Of a DNA stretch of 64,000 bases, positions 30,986-42,759 are shown in pieces; position 1 is the first letter of the stretch; each line of letters begins with the position of its first letter. The translations under genes and the position numbers were made by a program. Below the pieces are notes generated by a model. It did not search any database, had not been told where the DNA came from, and saw only the letters and a list, made by a program, of their open reading frames with translations. Origin of the DNA: Fusarium oxysporum f. sp. lycopersici 4287 (lineage: Eukaryota > Ascomycota > Sordariomycetes > Hypocreales > Nectriaceae); assembly GCF_000149955.1 (NCBI RefSeq), contig NC_030993.1, forward strand, positions 1-64,000. The letters run 5' to 3'.

Positions 30986-33125
30986 ATGCCCTGTCATCGC
31001 CCACGGTCGCAGAATATCGCTGCCAAGAGGTCACAATTGCCTCGCGTGGATGGACCTACTAGTGCGTTCACCTCCTCTCGCTCTCCTCATTTATCTCAAC
31101 TGCTGACCATTGATTCAAGGGCGTGCTTGCATCAACTGTCGCCAACGCAAGATCCGCTGCGATATCGTCGATAAAGGCGTTCCCTGTACGAACTGCAGCA
31201 CTCATGGTCGATCAGGATGTCGTATGTGTCCCAACAAGAAAGACGCGAGACAGTCCTCGCAGCGACCAGCTATTCTTGCTCCTCTGCGTCCCCGTCAATC
31301 CACAGACTCGCCAGCGGCCCCATCACCTGTAGTTACTGAGCCAGCCTCCACAGCAAGAGAAGACGGCGAGCAAGATCTCGGGTCTCACCTCTTGAACCGC
31401 AATGACGAAACAGAGGTCGAGCTTAGTCAGGTCGAGCTCGGCCATCGGACTCGCTGTCATTTCATTGGGTCCGAGCTCTCAAACTGTCATTACCTTGTTC
31501 GACAGAGCACCTCTGAGACAGGACTCGATAAGGTGTTTCACTTCAGCAATGGCCAGTTAGACTCGTCGGAGAATTGGTATGAGGCACACAACATACCAGA
31601 AGAGATCCTTATACGACCAAACAAAGCGCTTGAAACCAGACTGATCAGAGCGTATTTCGATCTCGTCAACCGCGGATGGCCAATTGTGGACGAGGAGCTA
31701 TTCATGACACAATATCAGGAGCAGGATCGCATGAACCCACTGTGCTTGACGCTTCTCAACGCCATCCTACTCGTGGGAGCTCACACACTGGCATCTCAAG
31801 ATGAGAGTATGCTTCCTCTGCTTCCTGCTTTCTTCCGAAGAGCCAAGTATCTGGTGTTGAGTGATTCATGGCATGATAGACTTGTTTACGTTCAAGTGCC
31901 GCTGCTGCTGACGTGGTATTCTGATGCTAATGCTTGGCATTGGATTGGAATTGCTATCAGAACGGCAATGGCCGTGGGACTCCACCGCGACGCTAGCCAC
32001 TCTACGAATCTACCAGTCTACAAACGAAAGTATGTCCGGCTCTGGTGGGTTCTCTTCCAGTTTGACACAATATCAGCGACCTCGGCTGGTCGGCCTCAAG
32101 CCATGTGAGTCTATCACAGAGTTCCAATTCTTCAAGACATGCCTACTAACCTTGTCAGAAACCTGTGGGATTCAGATGTTGCAGACCTACAGCCTGCTGA
32201 CCTTGAAGGCATTCCGGGAGCAGAATTCGACTTTATTACCTATCACACCAAGCTTTGCAAGATCATATCACAAACTATAAGAGATGGTTGGTCACCACGA
32301 GCTTCCATGGAGGCACGAGCTGGGGCTATCAAGAGAGCAGATGAATCTCTTGGGAATCTGATGCTTGAGCTTCCACCTAGGCTGCAGCTGAAACTCTCCA
32401 ATCTTGATATTTGGCAGTCTCTGTTTCACCTGACCCATCACAATTTCATTTTGCTGATCCACCGCCCAGCACCAAAGCCTAGCATAAGGGATCAATCTCC
32501 CGAGGCACAAGATAATGCTATCCTTTGCAGGGAATCAACAGTAGCGATTGCATCTGTCTTTGAAGTCTTACTCAGCAAAAGGATGATCTCTTCATTATGG
32601 CTATACAGTAACCATGTTCTGTTTACAGCAACTATCTACATTCTGAACCAAATCAGCACCAGCAAACCACTGTTAGCTGCCAAGTCTCGGCACATTCTAG
32701 ACACATTTCTTGCAACCCTTCGCGAGCTAGTAAAGTATTGGACTTACGCGAAAGGGCTAATGCAGGTTCTTGAGCAGAGGGCTTCCAAGGTCAGGGATGA
32801 GAGAGTTGAAAAGGCGTCTACGAGACTGCAATACGCTGCACCATCTGGGCAACATCGTCGCCCGCCCATTGATCCTCATCTAAACGTGCCGGGCGGCCCA
32901 TCCTCGTATGAACAGCTAAGCGAGGATTCACCAGCGTGGAGTAATCAAGAAGGCCAAACACCGAATGCTGCCTTGGCTGATCTCGTTTCAAACTCTCAGC
33001 CCACAGCTACTGACTTCTATCCAAGCACGGGTTTTCTAGGATCCACTCAAGACCCCTTGTTAGATGATCTATTCATGATAGACACTTCTGCGCTTGACCT
33101 TTTCTTCTACGATAACACGCAATAG
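30986..33125 (+). CDS. Zn2Cys6 transcription factor with fungal-specific regulatory domain
   Basis: Three exons (30986-31061, 31120-32104, 32159-33125) give 675 residues. Intron 1 (58 bp, GCTGAC branch site) separates a short basic leader from the zinc cluster RACINCRQRKIRCD...CTNC. The central fungal transcription factor domain includes AYFDLVNRGWPIVDEELF, AVGLHRDAS, RLWWVLFQFDTISATSAGRPQAI and, just after intron 2, NLWDSDVADL. The C-terminus is acidic and probably activating (DPLLDDLFMIDTSALDLF). It lies immediately before the genes that may form the phosphonate cluster, so it is a candidate pathway regulator, by position only. The start is the first ATG that keeps frame with the cluster after splicing. 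Confidence 0.88.
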
Positions 33126-33365
33126 GTAGTCAGAAAGTGAGATAAATAATGTGTCTGTATCGCTGCACTTTGAGATTAATACGATTAAAAACTTGGGTCC
33201 TCGATTGTTGCATTGCGGCCATGCGTAATGGACATGGGTTTACCTCGCCTTAATAGGTTACGTCGCTGTCTAGAGCTGAAAGGAAAATATTAAGACAAAT
33301 AAGGTTTTGATAACACGTGTAGAAGTATTCATTGTAAATAGATCAGCAGCACCATAGCAGTGCCA

Positions 33366-34265
33366 TCAAAGAGTCATCATCTCAGACATCTCTGCAACAG
33401 GGCCCATTGAAGGATGATACGTAGTTGGCTTTCCATGCATGACCTTCTGCCATGATGGGCTCTTCTCTTTCACCTTGGCCCAACGTTGCAACTCCAGAGG
33501 CACAAGATCGTCATTACCAACCTCCATACAGCGCAAGGCAAACGGGAGCAGATGGCTATCGAGGATAGTCGGTCCAATATCAGAGCCAAAAGTCCATTCA
33601 TCATAGTCCTCATAAGAGCCACTCTGTCTGCGGTGCTCAACGACTTCTTCAAAAATAGCCTTGAGATCCGCACGATGCTTAGCTACAACACCAGGCTGAA
33701 AGGCGATTGCGTTATGCTGGTTGTGACTAAATTTTATGTAAGTACAATGCTGTTTTAGCTGACGAGGCATAACTGACAAGGCAAGTTTGACTTCCAGAGC
33801 GGCACGATACTGCGGACTGATATCAGTCCTCTGGAGTATCTTTTCAACTGGCGAAGGATTCCGCTGGGTCATTTCTGCAGTCGGATTCGGATTGCTGATT
33901 GATAACCCGTATACAGCATGCAGTCTTTTAAAGAGATCCCTAACAACATTCTCATACTTGCCCCCCAGCATGGCAGGGTAGTGCTTCTCTGCGAGATGAA
34001 GAGAGATGGCACGACTCTCGGTAAGTGTTTCATTGAGGAGGTTACCCTTCATAGCTGGAACTTGTCCTCTTGGGTTGACGTTGATTAGATAATCCTCACT
34101 GAGATTCTCATGGGCCTTGTGATTAATGAAGTGCAGAGTGATGCTTTTTGGTGGCGTTGCATCATGAGTCGTTGGGCCAAGTTGGATTGTGTGACGTGCC
34201 ATCATCGAATAGAGAGAAAAGGGGGACGAGTAGAGAGTGTACTCAGCATTTTTCCAGTCCGTCAT
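33366..34265 (-). CDS. Glutathione S-transferase-like protein
   Basis: The thioredoxin-like N-terminus is clear: YTLYSSPFSLYSMMARHTIQLG, NPRGQVPAM and the glutathione-contacting TESRAISLHLAEKHYP. A helical C-terminal domain follows (WTFGSDIGPTILDSHLLPFALR). Read straight through it is 299 residues. A 78-bp stretch (33696-33773) with GT and CAG ends and a whole number of codons may be an intron, which would leave 273 residues. The upstream in-frame extension to 34382 has no family resemblance. It could conjugate or isomerise a reactive intermediate. It neighbours the aldehyde reductase and the phosphonopyruvate decarboxylase on the same strand. Confidence 0.75.
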   Translation of the reverse strand: MTDWKNAEYTLYSSPFSLYSMMARHTIQLGPTTHDATPPKSITLHFINHKAHENLSEDYLINVNPRGQVPAMKGNLLNETLTESRAISLHLAEKHYPAMLGGKYENVVRDLFKRLHAVYGLSISNPNPTAEMTQRNPSPVEKILQRTDISPQYRAALEVKLALSVMPRQLKQHCTYIKFSHNQHNAIAFQPGVVAKHRADLKAIFEEVVEHRRQSGSYEDYDEWTFGSDIGPTILDSHLLPFALRCMEVGNDDLVPLELQRWAKVKEKSPSWQKVMHGKPTTYHPSMGPVAEMSEMMTL

Positions 34266-34914
34266 GATTGAAGCTGCTTTGACAATGGGCAAGTGTATTG
34301 CAACTGACCTGTTGATCCTCTCAAACGCCGAACAGATGACTGGTGAGGTATGTGAGTTCTGTGAGAGGGGAAGGTTAAGCAATCAGGTGACCCAAGTCAA
34401 AGCAGTACCAAAGGCGGTGCAAAGAATGCAATGGCACAAACACTCGTGACCCTTTTCCAAAAGCAGTCGGATAGGCATGCAGATCGCATGATATGATTCT
34501 TCTTAATCCCGCAGACAACTAAAACTTGTTTGCCATGGTTTGTCACTACAAGGTACCTTGCTCAATGATGCCGATATATCCGAGATGGAATGCAACCAAC
34601 AGTGATAAGCATGCGCCGTAATCTCTTTGCGCACATTCGCAAGCAAACATAGACCAACCACCAATCAGATCTCCAAATCCTTCACACTTGAAATGGGAAC
34701 CGAAAATCGGAGGTCATTGCCTCCTAACTCCAAGATCACACAGTTTCCAGGAAGGCAAACAACCTGATGCAGCGAGGCGTATCAATTACCTCATGCTTGA
34801 GGTTAATGCTGATGAGAGGCTGACCAGGTAACTTTTACGATATCAGTGGAGTTGAGCGGGAATAATAGATGATAAGACTACCGGTAGCAAAATACTCTTC
34901 AACTCGATAGCCAA
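34266..34914. other. Intergenic region between GST-like and AKR genes
   Basis: Contains the GST-like promoter and the AKR 3' end. I see no other gene or clear motif. Confidence 0.35.
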
Positions 34915-35972
34915 CTAATGCCAATAATTGTTCACGCTGCCCTTGGTGATCAACCACGCTTTGTCCAGAACATCCACAATTTCCTTGGGCAAAGGTCCTT
35001 TCTCCAGAAGATTGAGGTTCTGATCCAGCTGACTCTTACTGCTTGCTCCAATAATCACTGCATCGCCTCGCTCAGGATCTAGCTGCGAGTGATGTTCAAT
35101 CCAGCGGAAAGCACAATCCATCTCCGTAAGCCCATGCTTTCCAGCTTCATCCCTAATAAGCTCAACTGCATCAAAGATAACGTCGTTCCAGAATCGCCTC
35201 CTGTACTTGCGACCTTGAAAAGTGTTTGGATCGAAGCGGGACATGGATTCAATGTCTGTATCCTGAGTGTCCCGCTTGTACCGCCCAGTTAGCTGACTTC
35301 CGGCTAGAGGACTGAAGGCATAGAATGTGATCCCGTAGTGTCTGAGACAAGGAAACAACTCCATTTCGACTGTTCGATGGATGGCGTTGTATACTCCTTG
35401 ATAAACGGTAGGTCGAATCCATCCTTCACGAATACACAGCTCGCTCATATAGGCAACCTCCCAAGCCATGTAGTTACTCAGCCCGAGCCTGTTGAACTTC
35501 CCTTCTTTGTGCAACTCATTACAAGCTCTCAAAGTCTCTTCGAATGGGGTGTCGCGGTCTGGTCCATGGAGATACCAGAGATCTATATTGCCTGTCTTGA
35601 GTGCCTTGAGAGACTCATCAAGATGCTTCCGAAGATCATCAGGAGAATGAGTGATCTTACCAGTCCCATCGTGGATGTTGGGATAGAGTTTGGTGTCAAC
35701 CCGAAGACCTCGAGCTTGCCAATCAAGCTGTCCGAGGTATTCCTCGGAGGAACCTTGAGCATACACACGCGCTGTGTCAACGACTGTACCGCCATGTTCT
35801 TGGAAAAGGTCCAGCATGGCACCGGCTTCCTTGAGGTCATGAATACGCGCTTGCTCAACCCCTACTGATATCAGTAAGATTTCTCGCTTAGTAGAAACGC
35901 TACCCTACCTTCTCTCCCGAACGTCATGGCACCGAAAATGACTGGTATACGGGCCTTTTGCGTTTGAGGCAT
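34915..35972 (-). CDS. Aldo/keto reductase, AKR7 (aflatoxin/succinic semialdehyde reductase) type
   Basis: Two exons (35909-35972 and 34915-35864) with a 44-bp intron give 337 residues. The start MPQTQKARIPVIFGAMTFGRE is typical of the family. Catalytic residues are visible: Asp and Tyr in VVDTARVYAQGSSE, Lys in DTKLYP, and His in LWYLHGPDRDTP. The NADPH site is at the C-terminus (AVIIGASSKSQLDQNL). AKR7 enzymes reduce small aldehydes, including succinic semialdehyde, in the cytosol. It lies 0.57 kb from the phosphonopyruvate decarboxylase gene on the same strand. Phosphonoacetaldehyde is similar in shape to succinic semialdehyde, so reduction to 2-hydroxyethylphosphonate is a reasonable guess. 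Confidence 0.9.
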
Positions 35973-36539
35973 GATGAAAATAGATGGTAGTCAATTGTAA
36001 GAACGTCGATGAAGCAAAGTGGAAATGTCACAAACAATTGTATAATTGAAGGTTACAAGGTGAATAATTTCATCGAGGTCGAGAGACTCTCTGGCCTTTT
36101 AAGAGAGGGGGTCGGCCAGCAGATGGGTCCCGTCTCAACCCTATTCCGCTGAGCTTGTACTGTGCCAACAGACAAAGGGCGCGGGGCAGAACCCCCCACT
36201 ACGGAAGCCTGTATACAAACAAAATTACTGCATACTAGTGCTGTTTGCTTGTCGATCAGTGCTTACAATGCTGTACCGGTGCGGGGTATAAGGGGTTAGT
36301 TATAGAGTCATCTGTATCATGTATTTCGTAGATAAGGGAACAAGTCACAAAGGTTATCCAGCGTTGAACAGATTGCACTCGGACACAAGTATCTAAAGAA
36401 TCTTAAAACAATGAACTAAGCTCTAGAGAGCTATCAGTTCCAAAACCTTTACGGAGGCATCAACGGAGTTCACAAAGAGTTGTTGATTACATCAAGTCAA
36501 TTTCAGACTAAATACTCAATATTCCAACGAAATGCCATT
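35973..36539. other. Intergenic region between AKR and phosphonopyruvate decarboxylase
   Basis: About 570 bp with the AKR promoter and the decarboxylase 3' end. No ORF with family resemblance and no repeat was found. Confidence 0.35.
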
Positions 36540-37742
36540 CTATTTGGCAAAATGGGAGATGAACGCATCTCGCAATTCAAACGGGTGCTCCGAGGGACGA
36601 GGCAAATCCTTCGAGACGTCCTGATTGACGACAACAACAATCAGAGCCGTCTTTTCAGCCCACTCAAAAGCCTGGATAAGACCCTCGGCACTATCTACAA
36701 AGAATTTCTGCTTGTAAGGCAAGCTTCCACATAGCGAAAGAAGGTTGTTGGTGCTGATCGGGACAGGCTGATTCCCAGTTGAACAGTGTATGCCGTTGTG
36801 AATCACAACATGGATCAACTTGTCCGAGGCTGAAGCAGCCAGGACGGCCACATTGCCTACGTGCATCAAGAATGAACCGTCACCTTCAACGCAGACGACG
36901 CGACCTTTGTGATGACCGATCTGAACGCCATAGGCGAGAGGGTATGTATGGCCCATGGCTCCAATGGATAAGAATGCACGAGACAGGTCCTCGTTGCTCT
37001 CCTTTCGAACCATGTAAATCTCACGAGAATTGCCCCCAACAGAAGATACAGTGACATCTTCTGGATCGAGCCTCTTGAGAATGATTCTGATGGAGTGTTC
37101 CCGCGACAGAGGGAGGTGTCCTTCCGAGGAACGCCAATCTTCAGGTCTAACTGTATGTTTGGCCAAGTTTGTAACAGCTGGGTGCCAAACACCATTGCTC
37201 GCTTCCTGCTCAGGTCGATATGCAGCGAATCTGTGGTTGGGAATGACAAGAGCAACAGGGGTTTGTCCCTCTCTGGCGGCTTTAATGAGCCTTGCAACTG
37301 CACTCTTGGTGTCTTCAAGAGTGTCTGGCAGGATCTCATAAGGAAACCCTTGAGACTCCAGAGTCTCCAGCGTACGAGGGCCTGCCAAGAGGTGTTCAGG
37401 CTCGTCATGCTCCCCTGGTCGTCCTCGCCAGCCGACCATAAGAAGCATTGGGATACCAAACACTTCTTTGGCAGCCAAAGATTGCAGAGGGTTTAACGCA
37501 TTTGCAAGACCTGAGTTCTGCATGTATGCAACGGCGAGACTCTGGGTTGACAGATAGTAACCTGCAGCCAGCGCAGCTGCAGCGCCTTCACTAGCTGTGA
37601 CAATCTGTTCTGGAGACTTTTTGGTAGCATATAAATGTGCTAGGAATCCCTTCAAACAGGAGTCAGGGACACCAAAGGCATGAGTGATCCCATTGTCGAC
37701 GAGTGCCTCCTCGTAGAACAAATGAGGATCAAGGGTAGCCAT
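36540..37742 (-). CDS. Phosphonopyruvate decarboxylase (thiamine diphosphate-dependent)
   Basis: A single exon encodes 400 residues, the normal length for this family and much shorter than acetolactate synthase or pyruvate decarboxylase. The N-terminus has GITHAFGVPDSCLKGFLAHL and the cofactor-activating Glu in TASEGAAAALAAGY, followed by YMQNSGLANALNPLQSLA, a signature of phosphonopyruvate decarboxylases. The diphosphate-binding segment GDGSFLMHVGNVAVLAA runs to HNGIHCSTGNQP. The enzyme removes CO2 from phosphonopyruvate to give phosphonoacetaldehyde, which pulls the unfavourable PEP mutase reaction forward. The PEP mutase gene lies 9.6 kb away on the same strand. An upstream in-frame extension lacks resemblance, so the start is 37742. 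Confidence 0.9.
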   Translation of the reverse strand: MATLDPHLFYEEALVDNGITHAFGVPDSCLKGFLAHLYATKKSPEQIVTASEGAAAALAAGYYLSTQSLAVAYMQNSGLANALNPLQSLAAKEVFGIPMLLMVGWRGRPGEHDEPEHLLAGPRTLETLESQGFPYEILPDTLEDTKSAVARLIKAAREGQTPVALVIPNHRFAAYRPEQEASNGVWHPAVTNLAKHTVRPEDWRSSEGHLPLSREHSIRIILKRLDPEDVTVSSVGGNSREIYMVRKESNEDLSRAFLSIGAMGHTYPLAYGVQIGHHKGRVVCVEGDGSFLMHVGNVAVLAASASDKLIHVVIHNGIHCSTGNQPVPISTNNLLSLCGSLPYKQKFFVDSAEGLIQAFEWAEKTALIVVVVNQDVSKDLPRPSEHPFELRDAFISHFAK

Positions 37743-39234
37743 AGTGATTGCAAAGTGTAAGCAGGTGTAGTGCGTTAGAGAATGTTGTAACAGATATTTG
37801 TTACCATATAGTGTTTGAGGGTGATGAGGTGATGATGGAAGTGATCGAGATATTGACTGCTGTGATGGTATACCCAGTGGTCTCTTTCCCCCACGAAGCG
37901 CAGGCAACATTCGGGCATACGGAGTCAACATGAACTCGCAATCTTGGATATTCCGCATCTCCAACACAATGCAACCATGGTCATACGACGACTTGCCTTT
38001 TCGAGATACTATTCTCACACATAGAACCCCACGCCTTCATACATTAAAGGTTATCAGTTCCTCTGCGATGCTACGGTGATACATGCCGAGATGACGTGGC
38101 CTGACTGATTGAAGCATTTGATGAGTGTTACTGGCTGAGACAGTACCCAAGTGCAGCTCGTTACTGTAACTGGGAACTGTAGCCTTTTCGTGATACTTTG
38201 AACACGAGTTTCAAAGCGTTTGTACTAGCGTACAAGGATCATCACATCATCCGGGAATGGGGGTGCCACTGTCAGAGATTACGAAAATACAACATAAGCT
38301 TCCTTACAAGCATGATAAGCATTGGAAAGGATGTGTTGCACCGAGAAATAACAAAGAGAAGATCAATGGTTTCATGGTGTTGTGCATCAGTAACAGAGAC
38401 AATGGCATCATTCGAAGGATTTAGGATACATCCATCTTGATTGGAGCATGCACGCGACCAAGTGCCTGTCCTACTTGTCTTACCATGCATGTATGTACCC
38501 CTATCCGGGGTTGTAAACCACTAAAACGGCTCCCCGCTTATCATTGTGAGGCGAATTCAACCGTGAGAGGGGCCGGAGTGGAATTGGTTAGTGGATTCGG
38601 TGTATTTCAACCCCAAACCGCGAAATAACAGGGGTCTAATTGCATAAGTTAGCCTTTCAATCCTTTCACACTGTCGATGTTCACACGGCTTATGCACTCT
38701 CCTGCAAGACTACGGGTACGGCTCGCAAACCCTGGCCTCAGCTGCTACCCGGCGCTATCTTATGCTTCTTTCAGTTGCCGCCCCTAAACATGTCCGTGCC
38801 GAGATATCCGTGAGACGCGGGTGGTTCTCCATGTTGCATTTTCCTAACCCTACACCTCCTACACGAATGACGGGGAGACCATCATGATTCATGTCAATGA
38901 TAGCATCGGCATCTGGGATCTATACGCGCCAGCCTACGAAAGGATCCGCTGTCTGGATGGTGCTGGAAGACCGGCTGGCGATTGAGGAGGGCACGTATCC
39001 TCAGAAGTTCACGTCTCGGGTAGCTCACCTATTCCAGCAACGCCTCTGCGCTTCATCCCGCCGGCACATTTCATACTGGGATTGACCGAGAGATAAGCAT
39101 TTCATCTATCTCATCAGATCACGTACAGTGGCATATCCAACGGTGGCTCACTCAGTACTGAGAATTCCTACGGTCATACTGCCTTCCTGTCTCATTCTCT
39201 GTTTCGACAGTTGTTTGATACATCGAATATCATA
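37743..39234. other. 1.5-kb divergent intergenic region
   Basis: The region lies between the decarboxylase and the GH31 gene. Only short unsupported ORFs occur. Scattered CCG and CGG triplets are present (for example GGCCGGAG near 38570) without a repeated site I can defend. It probably holds both promoters. Confidence 0.4.
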
Positions 39235-42200
39235 ATGTTACTCTATTTGCTTGCTTTAATACTATTCATAGTTCTAGCTCAAGGTACGCGTCCATTGGTG
39301 AGCTTGTAGATGAAACATGCAGACTAACTTATGCACCTGTAGCTGAGTCGTCGATATCGACCGTTGTTCAGTCCAAGACGGCCTCTCCTGAGATTGCCGT
39401 CGCTCCCAGCCTGACGCCAACATTCCGGGACCCTCATGCACCTAATCCACAGAAGTGCCCCGGCTACAAGGCCACAAATATCAAGAGGGATCTCAAAGGT
39501 GTAAAGGCAGATCTAACTATTGCTGGACCTAACTGTCAAGCTTTGTACGTATTCACTTCACTCGGTGTAACACTCTTCTGATTAGACCTAGTGGTAATGA
39601 TATTCGTGACCTGGTATTAGAGGTTAAATATCAGACTAAAGAGCGTTTGAATGTCAAGATATTCCCCAAGTATTTGTCTGAACAGAACAAAACTCAGTAT
39701 ATCCTACCAGAGTCACTTGTATTCGAGCCAGGGAGAGATGAGAAAACGACAATCTCGAATAGTGACCTCAGGTTCGACTTTACGTGAGCTGCTCATTTGT
39801 TCTGATAGAAATCACTGGGGCTGATCTATTTCATATAGCAACTCTCCAAGCTTCCAGTTCAAGATCACCCGAAGCTGCAATAGGGAGGTCCTGTTTTCGA
39901 CTTATGGCCATGTTATCGTTTTTGAGGACCAGTTCATTGAACTGGTTACCAACATGGAGCCTGACTACAATGTCTATGGACTAGGTACGGCAAACGTCAA
40001 GATGTATGTAACTAAGCTGACATTTGCAATAGCTGAGAACATCCATGACTTCCATCTGGGGCAGAACTTCACACAAACCTTCTGGACCAATGACGCTGGC
40101 ATTGAGCACGGCAACCCTATTGATGGAAACATATATGGCGTGCATCCCTTCTACCAGCAGAGCCGATACCATAAGGGCAGCAATACCACTTCTCACGGTG
40201 TATATGCACGCAATGCTCATGGCCAAGAATGGCTTCTGAGATCAAAGACTTTGACATACCGTACCATCGGTGGAAGTGTTGATATCTACTTCCTCAGCGG
40301 CCAGAACAAGCAAGGCGGGTCTACAGCTATTGAGACCATGCGCCAGTATCATGCTGGCTGCGTTGGCTTGCCTGCAATGCAAATGTTCTGGACACTGGGC
40401 TTTCATCAATGTCGATTGGGATATGACACCCTCGACAAAATTGAGGCTGTGGTAGAGAATTATAGAGCCGCTGATATCCCACTTGAGGCTATTTGGTCAG
40501 ACTTTGACATGTTTGATGGTTTCCGCAGCTTCGCAAATAACCTTGTTACCTTTCCACCTGATCGCATGTCAAAGTGGGTAGACTGGCTTCACGAGAACGA
40601 GCAGTACTACGTTCCGCTTGTCTGGGCCAACATATACCGGCCGAATCCTGATGATCCAAAGGATACTTATGGTCCTTATGAACGCGGCGCCAAGCTCAAA
40701 GCCTTCATCAGAGATCCAGAGTCAGGCGACTTCTACACGGGTAACAACTGGCCAGGGTTCGTTGTCTGGGGAGATTTCATGCTGCCCGAGACACACAAAT
40801 GGTGGGCTGAAGAGCTCAAGATATGGTACGACAGTGTGCCTTACGATGGGATGCTGTCTGATCTGACAGAACCTGCTTCATACTGTGTTGGGCCATGCGG
40901 CAATAGTCGTCTGGATATGAACCCTGTTCACGTTCCCTTCTTGATTCCTGGAGAAAAGCTCAGGATGTTTTATGAGTACCCAGATGGTTTCAGTGTGACC
41001 AACCGCTCCGAGGCCGAAATGGCAAAAGAGCTTGCGGCCAATCAGTCAGCCGAAGTCCAGGCCGCGCATGTGTTCCAAGTCCCTGCTACAAGCACGCTAG
41101 GACGCACTGAGCCAACACCAGGTGTCAGAAACCTCACTTATCCACCTTATGTTCTTAATAAGTAGGTTAACCCGTTTACAATCATGAAGCAAAATACTAA
41201 CAGCTACCTTATTTTACAACCTGGCCACTCTATCAGAAGAATGACCATTTCTCCAGATGCAACTCACAATGATGAGTTGAACACCACTGAGTACCAAATG
41301 CATAATCTGTTTGGCAACCAGATCTCTAATGCGACCTACCACGGACTGCTTGAGTTGTTCCCTGGTCATCGCCCATTCAACATCGCCCGTGGCAACTTTG
41401 CTGGCATTGGCAGATATGCTACGAGATGGGGCGGTGATAACTCATCAAAATGGGGAAGCATGTTCTTGTCCATCTCACATGCTCTGACGCACATGATGGC
41501 TGGAATACCTATGTTTGGAGTTGACATCTGTGGTTACTCTCACAATGCTAGCTTTGATCTTTGCGCCCGATGGATGTCTCTGGGTGCCTTCATGCCTTTT
41601 TATCGCAATCATAATATGGGTGGTACCATATCTCAAGAGGCGTTCGTTTGGTCATCTGTTGCTGAAGCTTCACGTCGAGCTATAGCGATAAGATACAGCC
41701 TCCTCAACTACATTTACACACTGTTCTACTACGCCAATACCAAAGGCGACCTTGTCATGCGAGCTTTGGCATGGGAGTTTCCAAATGACGAGAGCCTCAA
41801 GGCCACCTACTCCCAGTTTTTACTGGGTCCATCCCTTTTAGTAACACCTGTGCTCACTCCAAACTCCAAAACAGTTCGCGGTGTTTTTCCTGGGATTGGA
41901 GAAGGAACAAGGTGGTATGACTGGTACACATTGAATGAAGTCCATGCCAAACCTCAAGAGAACATCACTCTTGATGCACCTTTGGAACATATTAATCTTC
42001 ACATCAGAGGCGGCACGGTATTCACATTGCAAAAACCAGGAAATACAACTGCAGCGACAAGAAGGAACCCGTTCTCACTTCTCTTGGCTCTAGACGATAA
42101 TGAGTATGCTGAAGGAAGTGTGTATTTTGATGACGGTGTCAGTCTCGAACCAGAAGCCACCAAGACTGTCGCAGTAAGCGAAATGGCCCTTGATCTCAGC

Positions 42201-42484
42201 CTGAAACCTTGGCTAATCGTACCCTATAGTATACCTTCAGGAAGGGAATTCTAAGGGCGGAAACCACTGGTGACTACAAAGTCAGTCCTCCACTTGTAAA
42301 CATAACTGTTGCTGGACTTCGCAAGGCGCCCAAGAGAGTTGAGTTCCATTCTGATGAAGGAAAGCAAAAAGGTTTGTCACCCAAGCTTGAATACAGTAAC
42401 GGCACGGCATATGTAACAGAGCTGGAACACTTTACACGGAATGGGGCCTTTAGATATGACTTTCAGGTCACATTCAAGTATTAA
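39235..42484 (+). CDS. Secreted GH31 alpha-glucosidase with altered catalytic motif
   Basis: Seven exons (39235-39283, 39343-39544, 39586-39783, 39839-39984, 40033-41161, 41237-42173, 42230-42484) join to 971 residues. A signal peptide (MLLYLLALILFIVLAQ) precedes the family start CPGYKATNIK. Other marks are YGLAENIHDFHLG, IWSDFDMFDGFRSF, RWGGDNSSKWGSMFLSISHA (acid/base Asp) and HNMGGTISQEAF. GH31 enzymes release glucose from the non-reducing end of alpha-glucans, outside the cell. The nucleophile motif usually read as W-x-D-M-N-E is here LSDLTE: the Asp is kept but three flanking positions differ, so specificity may be unusual. The exon 5/6 junction is the least certain. It sits between the two phosphonate genes on the opposite strand. 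Confidence 0.87.
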
Positions 42485-42759
42485 AGCTGTAATGAAGAAA
42501 GCTAATTTCGGTATAAGACTTTCTCGACACCTGTTTAAGAGCGTTTCTTCTCGTCCTCCGTAATTGTCATTTTGTATGCCGCTAAGACTTATGGCCCAAA
42601 GCCTTTTCTCACCTTTAGCTTGCAAGTATAAAGAGGCGCATTTGTACGTAACAGAGCAAAGAAAAGACCATTTTAATGCGAACAGACTTCAACCTATCCA
42701 TTCTTGCTTGTCTAAAATTCTTCCATGTGCGACGCCTATTCAGAGCACACCGCCAAGTC
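42485..42759. other. Short convergent intergenic region
   Basis: The 3' ends of GH31 (plus) and the MFS gene (minus) face each other. Nothing else was recognised. Confidence 0.4.

Noticed and set aside
38500..38640. Possible hairpin or small element with CCGGGGTTG and CAACCCC text
   Set aside because: The arms pair poorly and no second copy or target duplication was seen.
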